From Verrucomicrobiota bacterium (GTDB lineage Bacteria > Verrucomicrobiota > Verrucomicrobiia > Limisphaerales > Fontisphaeraceae), in NCBI GenBank assembly GCA_037139415.1, contig JBAXGN010000053.1, positions 1 to 40,800 of the forward strand: a stretch of 40,800 bases of DNA, given 5' to 3'. This document shows, one piece after another, positions 6,192-14,283 of the stretch. Position 1 is the stretch's first letter. Each line of letters opens with the position of its first letter. The notes below the pieces were generated by a model. That model made no database searches, was not told where the DNA came from, and saw only the letters and a list, made by a program, of their open reading frames with translations. Both the position numbers and the translations under genes were made by a program.

Positions 6192-9152
6192 CTAATTATT
6201 CAGATTAAAGATCCATGGCAAAACGTTTATATATGTCACCGCTTGGGGATTGACCCCGGCGCCTTCAAGAAATTGAGCGCGTGTTTTGGAGAGTTTGTAT
6301 AAAGGAGACAAGGGCATAGCTTTTTCTGTGAATCCAGACCGCACGTTGGCTCTGCTCCCAAGCAATGTGGGTTGTTTCAGTGTAATGCTGTAGCCCCAAA
6401 TTTCTTCAGGTACGGCACCATCGGCAAACACCGGCTGGCCATCAAGACCAACAAATCCAACATATTGCAGTCCCCCTTTGGATATTTCGCGCATCAACTG
6501 AACCAATCCCGTCGCCTGTTTTGTGTACGAAATATTTTCGACGGAACTGAAGAATCGGTCAAGCCGGTCAGCATAGGCATTTATTTTAGCCGGAACAAAC
6601 CAATCCCCGCTATTCAAGCCATTGTCAACAATGCTATTAATGGTGTTGTAGTCGGCGGAAATTGCCGGTGCAAACGCCAAGCCCCAGGCTTCAGGTTGAA
6701 CCCGCATGATTTCCACCAGTCGCAGATATAGGTATGCACGGAAAACAGGGGAGCCAGAGTGGCATTTTTTTAGATTATCAAGGATTTCCAATAGCGGCTT
6801 TCGATACGTGGTCTCTCCCCCCATATCCTGCAAACCAATCGAATTATAAGCCGCAGTCTCATTGTTCATTTCTGCTGTCTCAATGCGGTAGATTGGTTGA
6901 GTAGGCGTTAATTTGAATTTCCCTTCAAAAACCCCGTATTCAGACACTTTATAAACACAGGCGTTCTTTGAACTGGACGGATCGTATGCGTTGATCGTGT
7001 GCCAGCCAGCATCAGAGTTAAGGGTGCCCTCAATAATCCATTCCAATACCTTGGTTCCCTTCTCGTCCAGCCACAATCGTAAGCGCTGATGCCTGCCAAT
7101 GATCGCAGTATCTTGCTTTATATGATTGAGGAATGCCTGTTCACCCGGAAACACCGTTTCTGGCACGAAGAGCATTGGTTGTTCCTTGTTTAAAAATGCC
7201 CATTCACTGGCATTGGTGGCGTTCAGAAGAAATCGCAGCAGCGTTTCTTCATTCGGGCCAATGGCTAGCATGGCCATCGCTGCTTTCACCTGCGGGGCGG
7301 TGGAGAACTCGGAGGAAGCCATTAAAGCCAATGCTTCAGAATAGTTGGTCGTGGCGCGCGCTTTTTGCAGATTGAAATACCCGGTATCGAGTTTCTTCAA
7401 CTCCGTATCGTATGCGCCGTATTTCGTCCGAATCGTCGCCGCTCTTTGCACCAAGTCGCTACGGATTTGAAGACGATTCGTAAACCCTGTTTCACTCTCA
7501 GTAATTTGGAACACGCGATTTGATAGGCTGGCAAGCTGGGCGCGCACCTGATCTACGGGAGCCCCATAATCCAAGGCTGCACATTTCGTTTCTGCCAACG
7601 CCAGCCATTGTTCAAGCATTTCATTTATGGCTGTGCTTCTTTCGGCAAGGCATTTTTCCCAGCGAATCTCAAACCCTTTGACCCTGGCCGAATGTTCTTC
7701 TTTTAAATCTGGAGACAACGCGTCTAAATTAGTGCGTGCCATGGCCAGCAGTTCGTAAATTTTGTTAAGCTCGGTGCCGGCGAGATTGTCCTCAAGTTCC
7801 TTTGGCAGTTTAACGGTTATCTCTTCAAAGTTTTTAAATAGATTCCGTTCTTTGCTGACAAAACTTTCGGCGGCAGCGGTAGCGGTGCTGAGCATCCCAA
7901 ATGCGAACGGTTTTTTGTAGGTTTGCTGCGTCTCAAGCAGTTTCTCGGCGATGCGGACTTGCCGCTGGGTCACCGCTTCATTCAACTGTTTCGCATAGTC
8001 ACGGGTCCTGAAATAGGCCAGCGTCGCCCATGAGGCTGCTCCAATAATAACCAGACACGCAATGACCCCGGTAATTAATGCGCGTTTGCGTATCAGGGTT
8101 CGACGATTTATCTCGGCTTCAAGCAATAACGACCTTTTTTGAAAAGCCGCCGTGGCATCGCTGGCAATGGGACGAGTGAAATCCTGAAGTATGCGCCATA
8201 CTTTGTGCAGATTCTCGAAGTCCTCTTTCATTTCCACGAGACCGACCTGACGCGCCAGCGTGTCCTTTTCTTCGCTTTGTTGAATCAGATACCGCAGTTC
8301 GGCAACTCGCGCCTGAAACTCCCGATCACGGTTGTAGCTTTCCTGTTCGCCTAATGCCCACTCTTTAAGTTGCTCAACTTTTTTTAGCACCTCTGGACTC
8401 AACTCCAATGTATGCTCGCTCCGCAACCGTTGGATGAAATCCAATAAGGACAAGGTTTCCATCCAATTCGCTGCCTGCCTTGCGGTTTCACCTTTCTCCA
8501 GCAATGTACCACAGCGTATTATTTGGGCATTACGCCATATCTCGCCCTCCGGTTGGTTTTTAAAACCAAAGCCTTCGATGGCTTCAATTTGTGCGACCAC
8601 AACCTCCGGGTTGCCTGCAGCCAATACATCACCAAGCTGTTGCAGCTTGAGTTGAAGCACTTTGCCATCCAAACGTGTCTGTTCAGCGATTGCGTTTGTA
8701 TCGCCTGGATTCAACCGGGTGATGCTTTGGAGTGCTTGCAGCGCTTTTTCATCGTTGCGTGCGAAGGCAGCTTTGCGATAAGCCGCATACAGAGGATGAT
8801 CCGTGGATATTCCCTGCGCGTAACATTCGTTCAGCGTTTGAACCGCACGCGCATCAATTTTATCGGCAACTGGAAGCCCCCGTTGCTGGCAGAAAGTCCG
8901 CCAGTCGTCAGACGTACGAAATTCGAGCGCGGTGACACAATCCAGCAGGTTTGGCGCGGTTTCCGCCATTTGGAGCGCCTGTTGAAAATCCCGCGCTTTA
9001 ACCATCGTCTCGCATTGTTGGAGCCGTAGGTTTATCAAATGGCAGGCCGCAGAAAAATCTTCCGCCAGCTTGGGTGCGATGGACGCATTACCAGGTTCCT
9101 GCAAAATCTCGATGATTTTACGTACCAGTCGCTCTATGTCGAGTAGGGTCAT
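6192..9152 (-). CDS. Large single-span membrane protein, unknown family
   Basis: This 986-residue protein belongs to no family I recognise. Residues 1-350 are almost entirely helical and Ala/Leu/Glu-rich with TPR-like spacing, ending in a basic RRTLIRKR. One clear membrane helix lies at about 358-380. By the positive-inside rule the first 350 residues are cytoplasmic and the remaining 600 extracytoplasmic. Residues 380-660 are again helical and coiled-coil prone. Residues 690-986 look globular and mixed, with many aromatic residues (WLDEKGTKVLEWIIEGTLN, for example). Such a protein could bridge a cytoplasmic GTPase module to periplasmic parts. It is the third gene of the operon, 18 bp downstream of the GAP1-like gene. 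The stop at 6192 and the ATG at 9152 are clean, and no frameshift was seen. Confidence 0.85.
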   Translation of the reverse strand: MTLLDIERLVRKIIEILQEPGNASIAPKLAEDFSAACHLINLRLQQCETMVKARDFQQALQMAETAPNLLDCVTALEFRTSDDWRTFCQQRGLPVADKIDARAVQTLNECYAQGISTDHPLYAAYRKAAFARNDEKALQALQSITRLNPGDTNAIAEQTRLDGKVLQLKLQQLGDVLAAGNPEVVVAQIEAIEGFGFKNQPEGEIWRNAQIIRCGTLLEKGETARQAANWMETLSLLDFIQRLRSEHTLELSPEVLKKVEQLKEWALGEQESYNRDREFQARVAELRYLIQQSEEKDTLARQVGLVEMKEDFENLHKVWRILQDFTRPIASDATAAFQKRSLLLEAEINRRTLIRKRALITGVIACLVIIGAASWATLAYFRTRDYAKQLNEAVTQRQVRIAEKLLETQQTYKKPFAFGMLSTATAAAESFVSKERNLFKNFEEITVKLPKELEDNLAGTELNKIYELLAMARTNLDALSPDLKEEHSARVKGFEIRWEKCLAERSTAINEMLEQWLALAETKCAALDYGAPVDQVRAQLASLSNRVFQITESETGFTNRLQIRSDLVQRAATIRTKYGAYDTELKKLDTGYFNLQKARATTNYSEALALMASSEFSTAPQVKAAMAMLAIGPNEETLLRFLLNATNASEWAFLNKEQPMLFVPETVFPGEQAFLNHIKQDTAIIGRHQRLRLWLDEKGTKVLEWIIEGTLNSDAGWHTINAYDPSSSKNACVYKVSEYGVFEGKFKLTPTQPIYRIETAEMNNETAAYNSIGLQDMGGETTYRKPLLEILDNLKKCHSGSPVFRAYLYLRLVEIMRVQPEAWGLAFAPAISADYNTINSIVDNGLNSGDWFVPAKINAYADRLDRFFSSVENISYTKQATGLVQLMREISKGGLQYVGFVGLDGQPVFADGAVPEEIWGYSITLKQPTLLGSRANVRSGFTEKAMPLSPLYKLSKTRAQFLEGAGVNPQAVTYINVLPWIFNLNN

Positions 9153-9170
9153 GTGGGATGATTCAATCAG

Positions 9171-11222
9171 TTATTTTTTCTTTTTTTGGTGATTTGAAGT
9201 GTCTGGGTTTGAGTGGTTAGTTGGTGGTGGATTTGCTTGCAACACGACATTTGAACGGGGACCGACAGCATTAGAGGCCGATGCATTTGTTGCGGAACCA
9301 GTTAGTACTACCCTGTAATTTTGATTCGCTTCGATGATTAACCAACCGACAAAAAGTCCAGTCGTTGTGGGATGAAAGCTGACGGAAAAGTTGACATTGT
9401 TATTCAGAGTTAACTCGTCAGGGGAAAGAAGTTTAAAGGCCCCTTCAACATTAGTTTTAGCAGAATTAGTGATTGTTGCTTTTATCTTGATAGGCACCGT
9501 TCCTTGATTAGTTATTGTAAAAAGATTAGTAGCATTGGCACCAACAGCAATATCGTTAAATTTTAACGAGGTCATTGGAGCTAACACTTGTGGCAAACCA
9601 CCACCAGTAACCTTTACAGTATCGGCGCACTCCTTACCAAGGCGATGCACAAAAAACTGATTTGTCCAAATAAGGCGAATCGTCTCCTCGATGTTAGTAG
9701 TGCTGGTTGGCATGAAACTAACCGCGACATGGCCGGTCTCACCAGGCCGAAGGCAGAAGTAAGCATCGCCTTGGATGGCGAAGGGCGATTTTGCTTCCAC
9801 TTTTCCAGCCAAAATCAATCGGTTGGCATTTACAAATTCCAAGTTGGTAGTCACAGCATTACCAACGACAGTGGGATCAAAATTCAGAACTGTTGGTACG
9901 ATAGCCAATTGAGTTTTCATCCAAGGTTTCGCCCAGACTGTGTATGCACATAGGCAGATGGCTACCACGACCGGAATACTCATGACCAACATTTGAATAG
10001 TCTGGTGTCGTTTTGCGCGCCGCTCTTGTTCGTTTTTCGCCGCCAGCCGCTGGCGCTGAGCCTCAATTTCCTGCTCGGTTTTAATGTAGCCTGGCCCATG
10101 CTTCACCGGAGTTGGCGAGACAGCCAATGCTGGTCGCGGCGAAAGCCTCACCGGCTGATGAATCTCGAGTTCAATAATCTGGCTGTTTTTTGCGCCAATA
10201 GAGTTATAAGCTTGGACCGTATAGCGTTTGGCCCGGCCTTTGGGTTGCTCGTCCAGAGTTGGCCCGGAACGTCCAACCATTGCAACCGGTTTTCCCTGCT
10301 CGATTTCAAACCAGCTAAAACTTGGGTATGGTATTCCATCCGCTTTGGCCTCAAGGTGTACAAAATCACCTTCCGTAATGAAACTTTTGTTCAGCCTGAT
10401 CTCAACATGGCTTGGGGCTTGCCAGCCTTTTTGGGCAAAAGATTGCTCTTCCGAATTACCTGGGGCAGCGCGAAGACTGGCCAGAGGCGGGCTAACATTT
10501 CCGCCGAACTTGGCAAAAGCGGGGTTGTCCCGATGCACAAAGCGCCAGCGGAAGTCGGTGGGATTGTCCTGCTCCTGCATGGATGTTGTCAGCGTATATT
10601 GCCAGGATGCCATTTTAAAGTCGCCGCGGGAATCCCTGAGTTCCAACAATTCCATGCTTTCACCCAACAATGTGAGCAGATCACTTTCCCCAACTCCGTC
10701 AGCACAAAAGCACGTGCCAGGTTTTGTTTCCAACAGCGCATACCCATTAGCCGCGTCACCCGTCAGGTGTCGCCACGCTTTCCCCGGTAGGCAGGTCGTT
10801 CTCACTAGCGAATTAAGATTGCCCCAGTTCTCATTACTCAACTGTTGAGGCTCACGATTCCAGGATGTCAACCAGCCGGACCAGTCCCGCAAAATGACGG
10901 CAGGGGTGGAAAGTTGGCCGATTTCCTCGGGACTAAACGCAAGGTGATGCGCGATGAAATTGGTGCGCCCTGAGTAATCCAATCCGGCATCCTGAATCCG
11001 ACTCAACACATGATAGCGGCTGCCACGAATATCAACGGTACGATAGGCAAAGATCGGACGGTCTTTTCCCCCGCTCAGGGAAAGGTGATGATAATAACTG
11101 AGCTGCTCCAAGCGCAGCATGAGTGCGTCTCGCATGGCGGCACTGCGCGCGACAGTGCAATAGCCAGAGCGTCCGGACACCAAACCCCGAGGTGCGCTGG
11201 TATATATGAGTTGTTGAGGCAT
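9171..11222 (-). CDS. GAP1-N2-like GTPase-associated membrane protein
   Basis: The 683 residues start MPQQLIYTSAPRGLVSGRSG, which matches my recollection of the GAP1 N-terminal domain type 2 (GTPase-associated protein 1). That domain and a probable middle domain fill about 1-260. An Ig-like domain follows at about 270-355 (EGDFVHLEAKADG...SFSWF). A Gln/Arg-rich coil leads to one membrane helix (about 411-431). Two extracytoplasmic beta domains of the ASH/DUF1573 type follow (about 440-540 and 545-645), with a Lys-rich end. GAP1 proteins occur beside DO-GTPases in predicted NTP-dependent conflict systems, and that partner is the gene directly upstream. An ATG 90 bases further upstream is in frame, but it lies inside the GTPase gene. 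The ATG at 11222, two bases after that gene's stop, fits the domain boundary and operon spacing. Confidence 0.85.
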   Translation of the reverse strand: MPQQLIYTSAPRGLVSGRSGYCTVARSAAMRDALMLRLEQLSYYHHLSLSGGKDRPIFAYRTVDIRGSRYHVLSRIQDAGLDYSGRTNFIAHHLAFSPEEIGQLSTPAVILRDWSGWLTSWNREPQQLSNENWGNLNSLVRTTCLPGKAWRHLTGDAANGYALLETKPGTCFCADGVGESDLLTLLGESMELLELRDSRGDFKMASWQYTLTTSMQEQDNPTDFRWRFVHRDNPAFAKFGGNVSPPLASLRAAPGNSEEQSFAQKGWQAPSHVEIRLNKSFITEGDFVHLEAKADGIPYPSFSWFEIEQGKPVAMVGRSGPTLDEQPKGRAKRYTVQAYNSIGAKNSQIIELEIHQPVRLSPRPALAVSPTPVKHGPGYIKTEQEIEAQRQRLAAKNEQERRAKRHQTIQMLVMSIPVVVAICLCAYTVWAKPWMKTQLAIVPTVLNFDPTVVGNAVTTNLEFVNANRLILAGKVEAKSPFAIQGDAYFCLRPGETGHVAVSFMPTSTTNIEETIRLIWTNQFFVHRLGKECADTVKVTGGGLPQVLAPMTSLKFNDIAVGANATNLFTITNQGTVPIKIKATITNSAKTNVEGAFKLLSPDELTLNNNVNFSVSFHPTTTGLFVGWLIIEANQNYRVVLTGSATNASASNAVGPRSNVVLQANPPPTNHSNPDTSNHQKKKK

Positions 11223-11224
11223 TT

Positions 11225-12658
11225 TCAGTTGGGCTGGGAAGGATGCCCAGAGACAGATTGATGGTTTGGTTCGGTTGGCAAAACGTTGGGACAAAGCTGT
11301 GAAAGAATCCAAAGCAGTGGAATTTCGACATGGATGGGTTCCAATCTGGCCGGGTCAGGGACATACTCTCCAGGGCCGCTTTTAATAGGCGTATGGCCGA
11401 AGGAACTGGCGGCAAAAAAGGCGATGTTTTCGCTGAGTGTTTCCGCGTTGGCGACAACGGAAGGGCAGATCTCGCGCATGAGCGACCGAACTCGGTCAGA
11501 ATTACTTTGGAGAACCCCAAGGTTTAATTTCCCGTTTTGAATGGGGTTTTCGATGGGTGACCCATTAAACAAGTGCGACCACGCATCGCATTTCCCGACG
11601 ACGAAGGCAACCGGAGTTTGAATTTTCGCGCCAAACCGCAGGTTGCGTAGCGCGCAGATTCGGGTGCGCATTTCTGATAGGATGATATCCTGTTGATCAA
11701 CGATGGGCTTTTCGAGTTGCGGGTCCTTTGTGCTCTGCATTCGGCGGCGGAATTCAGGACTGTTGAACGGGTCAAAAAGATAAACAATGCCAGCCGCACT
11801 GGCCACATGTTGCGCCCCGGGTTGTTCCACCACGTTTACGCCTGGCTGGAAATGTTCACCGGCGTTATCGTAGAAGATCAGCGCGCACCGATCTTCTTCC
11901 TGCGCGGCTGGCGACATTGTGTACACAAACGGTCGAGGCAAAGCAACCATACGGCCTTGTCGCGGCAGGCGTTCGTACATGGCCCCTTCAAATACGGTCT
12001 TGGCAAGTTTAGCCTGTCCAGGTGTTTGGGCGCCAAACAAAGCTTTTCGCATGTCGTTAACCGGTGCATTTCCTGTTGGATCACTATCTTGGAAAAATAC
12101 GCCAAATTGACTGTAAAGGGTGGCTGGCAGAACTTTTGTGAGGACACTGAGATAATAGGACTTTCCGGCACTTGCATCACCCACAATGGAAATAATATGG
12201 TGCGGTATCTCCATAAAACCGGGCGGCAGCTTACGCCGACAATGCGGGCAAGCCACGTCCGAACACGGCAAGCTCATGGCATCCAGAGCCTGTCCAGAAT
12301 TGTTGAATCGGGTTGCCAAAAACCGTTGTTGTGCGTCTTCACCAAGAACCGGATCACCACGCAATGAATCATGTACTGCTATGCTCATGATGACACTGCT
12401 GTCAAAGTGCAACCAGCAAACCGGACAGGTGAGTTCACCATCAGGATTTACCGCCGAAGCAATTGATTCCGGCGTGGATGGCAAACCGTCGTCTCCGGAT
12501 TGTATGCTCAACGTAGACGGCTGGATTGCTTCATCAGTAGTTGTTCCATCTATAAAAAACTCACCCTGACAGATGGGACAAGTAACCGACTGTCCTGCGT
12601 AACTCTCATCCACTGCGAGCTTTTGACTACATAGCGGACATGAAATATTAAATTCCAT
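11225..12658 (-). CDS. Zinc-ribbon GTPase, DO-GTPase-like
   Basis: The protein has 477 residues and is probably the first gene of the operon. Two N-terminal zinc-ribbon units are visible: CPLC at 7-10 with CPIC at 27-30, and CPVC at 78-81 with CPHC at 137-140. A GTPase domain follows with G1 GDASAGKS (160-167), G3 DNAG (264-267), G4 GKCD (355-358) and a G5-like AASS near 420. GKCD is a variant of NKxD that retains the guanine-contacting lysine and aspartate. This layout fits the double-GTPase (DO-GTPase type 2) group described next to GAP1 proteins. No membrane helix is seen, so it is cytoplasmic. The start is the ATG at 12658, which precedes the first zinc ribbon and has a GAGG-type ribosome-binding site 7 bases upstream. 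An in-frame GTG 12 bases earlier is less likely. Confidence 0.9.
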   Translation of the reverse strand: MEFNISCPLCSQKLAVDESYAGQSVTCPICQGEFFIDGTTTDEAIQPSTLSIQSGDDGLPSTPESIASAVNPDGELTCPVCWLHFDSSVIMSIAVHDSLRGDPVLGEDAQQRFLATRFNNSGQALDAMSLPCSDVACPHCRRKLPPGFMEIPHHIISIVGDASAGKSYYLSVLTKVLPATLYSQFGVFFQDSDPTGNAPVNDMRKALFGAQTPGQAKLAKTVFEGAMYERLPRQGRMVALPRPFVYTMSPAAQEEDRCALIFYDNAGEHFQPGVNVVEQPGAQHVASAAGIVYLFDPFNSPEFRRRMQSTKDPQLEKPIVDQQDIILSEMRTRICALRNLRFGAKIQTPVAFVVGKCDAWSHLFNGSPIENPIQNGKLNLGVLQSNSDRVRSLMREICPSVVANAETLSENIAFFAASSFGHTPIKSGPGEYVPDPARLEPIHVEIPLLWILSQLCPNVLPTEPNHQSVSGHPSQPN

Positions 12659-12678
12659 AACCCTCAACACCTAATTTC

Positions 12679-12705
12679 ATTAAATAATTCTTAGTGAATT
12701 CTCAA
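12679..12705 (-). promoter_or_regulatory. Candidate operon promoter
   Basis: On the minus strand TTGAGA (12705-12700) is followed after 15 bases by TTTAAT (12684-12679), about 20 bases before the GTPase start codon. The nine bases TTGAGAATT (12705-12697) recur in the candidate promoter of the divergent WYL regulator at 13088-13096. A GAATTCaCTAAGAATT near-repeat overlaps the spacer. Spacing is short for a sigma-70 promoter, so this is a moderate prediction. Confidence 0.35.
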
Positions 12706-12733
12706 AAAGTAAAACCGACTCGCGAATTTCTAT

Positions 12734-13033
12734 TTAATTGCATATGTAAGAGCCTATGGCAGGTGTAATAGATGCGCAAGTATAATGTACTCTTTTTTCA
12801 ACGCACGCGCGCATGACTGAAGGGCGCATCGGTTTAGCTTCGCAACCAACTTGCCCTTGTTCAATTTTTATTTGGCGAATAGAATAAACGTCTGAGCAAT
12901 AAATCAGTTTTCTTACGCTCCATATTAATTCACTCGCACGTCTGGTTTGAACCATGGCCGCAGCAACCGACATAGGAACAGCCACCAGCCACTTCAGAAA
13001 CGACCGCTTGGATTCATCCATGTTCAGTTTCAT
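12734..13033 (-). CDS. Doubtful small ORF with Tat-like N-terminus
   Basis: This frame of 99 residues lies in the 486-bp gap between the operon and the WYL gene. Its N-terminus (MDESKRSFLKWLVAVPMS) resembles a Tat or Sec signal with a KR pair in place of RR. The rest has no recognisable domain, and four cysteines are scattered through it. No Shine-Dalgarno sequence precedes the ATG at 13033. It could be a small secreted or membrane protein of the island, a decayed remnant, or chance. If it is real, it would be the first minus-strand gene and the promoter at 12679-12705 would be internal. Confidence 0.22.
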   Translation of the reverse strand: MKLNMDESKRSFLKWLVAVPMSVAAAMVQTRRASELIWSVRKLIYCSDVYSIRQIKIEQGQVGCEAKPMRPSVMRACVEKRVHYTCASITPAIGSYICN

Positions 13034-13048
13034 ACGCAAACCATACTA

Positions 13049-13076
13049 CCAGGGGAGTGCCAATTACGGACCCTGG
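13049..13076. promoter_or_regulatory. Candidate inverted-repeat operator upstream of WYL gene
   Basis: CCAGGG (13049-13054) and CCCTGG (13071-13076) form a perfect six-base inverted repeat with 16 bases between the arms. It lies just upstream of the candidate WYL promoter. WYL regulators bind as dimers to spaced inverted repeats near their own promoters, so this is a reasonable operator candidate. The repeat is short enough to arise by chance. Confidence 0.28.
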
Positions 13077-13087
13077 GTACTTTTTTA

Positions 13088-13115
13088 TTGAGAATTTTTT
13101 ACGGTCTGCTATCAA
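13088..13115 (+). promoter_or_regulatory. Candidate promoter of the WYL regulator
   Basis: TTGAGA (13088-13093) and TATCAA (13110-13115) are separated by 16 bases, in an A+T-rich tract. The predicted transcript would begin about 25 bases before the ATG at 13145. The first nine bases, TTGAGAATT, are identical to those of the candidate promoter of the divergent operon, which may reflect a shared control site. Confidence 0.42.
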
Positions 13116-13144
13116 TCTCCCAACGCACAGTCCATCAAGTCTTT

Positions 13145-14134
13145 ATGAAGAATACGAAAAACGTACGCTATACCCGGCCACCCTGGGAACGGATGATGCA
13201 GATCCATGAAAAGATTCAGCAGGGGGAATATCCTAATTGTGTGCAGATGGCCAGGGAGATGGAGGTATCCTTGCGAACCATGAAGCGCGACGTGCAATTC
13301 ATGAAGGATCGGCTGCATTTACCGATTGAGTATGATGCAGTCAAATATGGGTTCTATTACACGCAGTCAGTAGATCAGTTTCCCCGGGTCGAGATCAGTG
13401 AGGCGGAAATGTTTGCTATGCTAGTCGCGCACAAAGCCATTGCCCAATACCACGGGACACCTTTTCAACAACCGCTGGAAATGGCTTTTCAAAAGATCAC
13501 GGGACAACTTAATCAGCAGGAAGGGTACTCGCTGGATAACTTTGGTGCTGCCCTGTCATTCCGTCCCTTTGCTCCGGAAGACGCTGATTTGAACGCCTTC
13601 CAGATCATCACCCGTGCATTAAGGGAGCGGCGGGCACTAAAGTTCAGGTATAAGAACCTGGGAGCTAAAACTGTACAGGAACGGCTGACCCATCCTTACC
13701 ATCTCGCCTGCATTGAGAATCATTGGTATCTGTTCGCCTTTGATGTCAATCGGCAGGCTATCCGAACTTTTGCCTTGGGCCGATTGACACAGCCGAAGTT
13801 GTTGTCAGCCCGGTTCAAGATGCCCAAGCAATTTGATGCCGATGAATACCTGCGCGGTAGCTTCTCGGTGTATAAAGGGCATGATGATTACGAGGTGGTG
13901 ATTGAGTTTGATGCTTGGGCGACGGACCTGATACGTGGCCGGCATTGGCACTCTAGTCAACAGTTCCAGGAATTACCGGGGAGTGGGTCTCGATTGACTA
14001 TGCGCTTAAACAGCATCGAGGAGATTGATCGTTGGGTATTGGGCTGGGGAACACATGCGACGGTAGTTCGACCAAAGGCTGTGCAGGAACGTATTCGCTC
14101 CATGGCACAAGACCTGTTGCAACGATATAAATGA
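13145..14134 (+). CDS. WYL-domain transcriptional regulator
   Basis: This protein of 329 residues has an N-terminal winged helix-turn-helix (about 10-65, with VQMAREMEVSLRTMKRDVQF as the recognition part). The WYL domain at about 160-240 contains the literal motif in NHWYLFAFD and ends in RTFALGRL. A WCX-type C-terminal domain covers about 250-325. WYL regulators sense ligands, often nucleic acids or nucleotides, and several (BrxR, CapW) repress phage-defence loci. Here it is transcribed divergently from the GTPase/MotAB-like operon, the usual position of a dedicated regulator, so control of that operon is inferred. An upstream in-frame ATG at 12947 would add 66 residues without domain character and would place the promoter inside the gene, so the ATG at 13145 was chosen. 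Confidence 0.9.
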   Translation: MKNTKNVRYTRPPWERMMQIHEKIQQGEYPNCVQMAREMEVSLRTMKRDVQFMKDRLHLPIEYDAVKYGFYYTQSVDQFPRVEISEAEMFAMLVAHKAIAQYHGTPFQQPLEMAFQKITGQLNQQEGYSLDNFGAALSFRPFAPEDADLNAFQIITRALRERRALKFRYKNLGAKTVQERLTHPYHLACIENHWYLFAFDVNRQAIRTFALGRLTQPKLLSARFKMPKQFDADEYLRGSFSVYKGHDDYEVVIEFDAWATDLIRGRHWHSSQQFQELPGSGSRLTMRLNSIEEIDRWVLGWGTHATVVRPKAVQERIRSMAQDLLQRYK

Positions 14135-14248
14135 GTCCCCTCTGCTGTAGATACGATTAGGCAGGTCAATTTAAACAGAGCGTGGCGCACTGGGTGTTCA
14201 CATCGATTTTTTGAAGGTGGCCGCCCCATATGCCATCTTAATTTAACA

Positions 14249-14276
14249 TTGACGCACCGGCGCAACTGACTATGTT
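14249..14276 (+). promoter_or_regulatory. Candidate promoter giving a leaderless transcript
   Basis: TTGACG (14249-14254) and TATGTT (14271-14276) are spaced by 16 bases. Transcription would begin near 14283, at or next to the ATG at 14284 that opens the signal-peptide protein. This would make that mRNA leaderless and argues against the ATG at 14272, which lies within the -10 element. Confidence 0.35.
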
Positions 14277-14283
14277 TAGCATC

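Noticed and set aside
12947-13144. 66-residue N-terminal extension of the WYL regulator
   Set aside because: The added residues have no domain character, and the extension would cover the best promoter. The helix-turn-helix begins right after the ATG at 13145.
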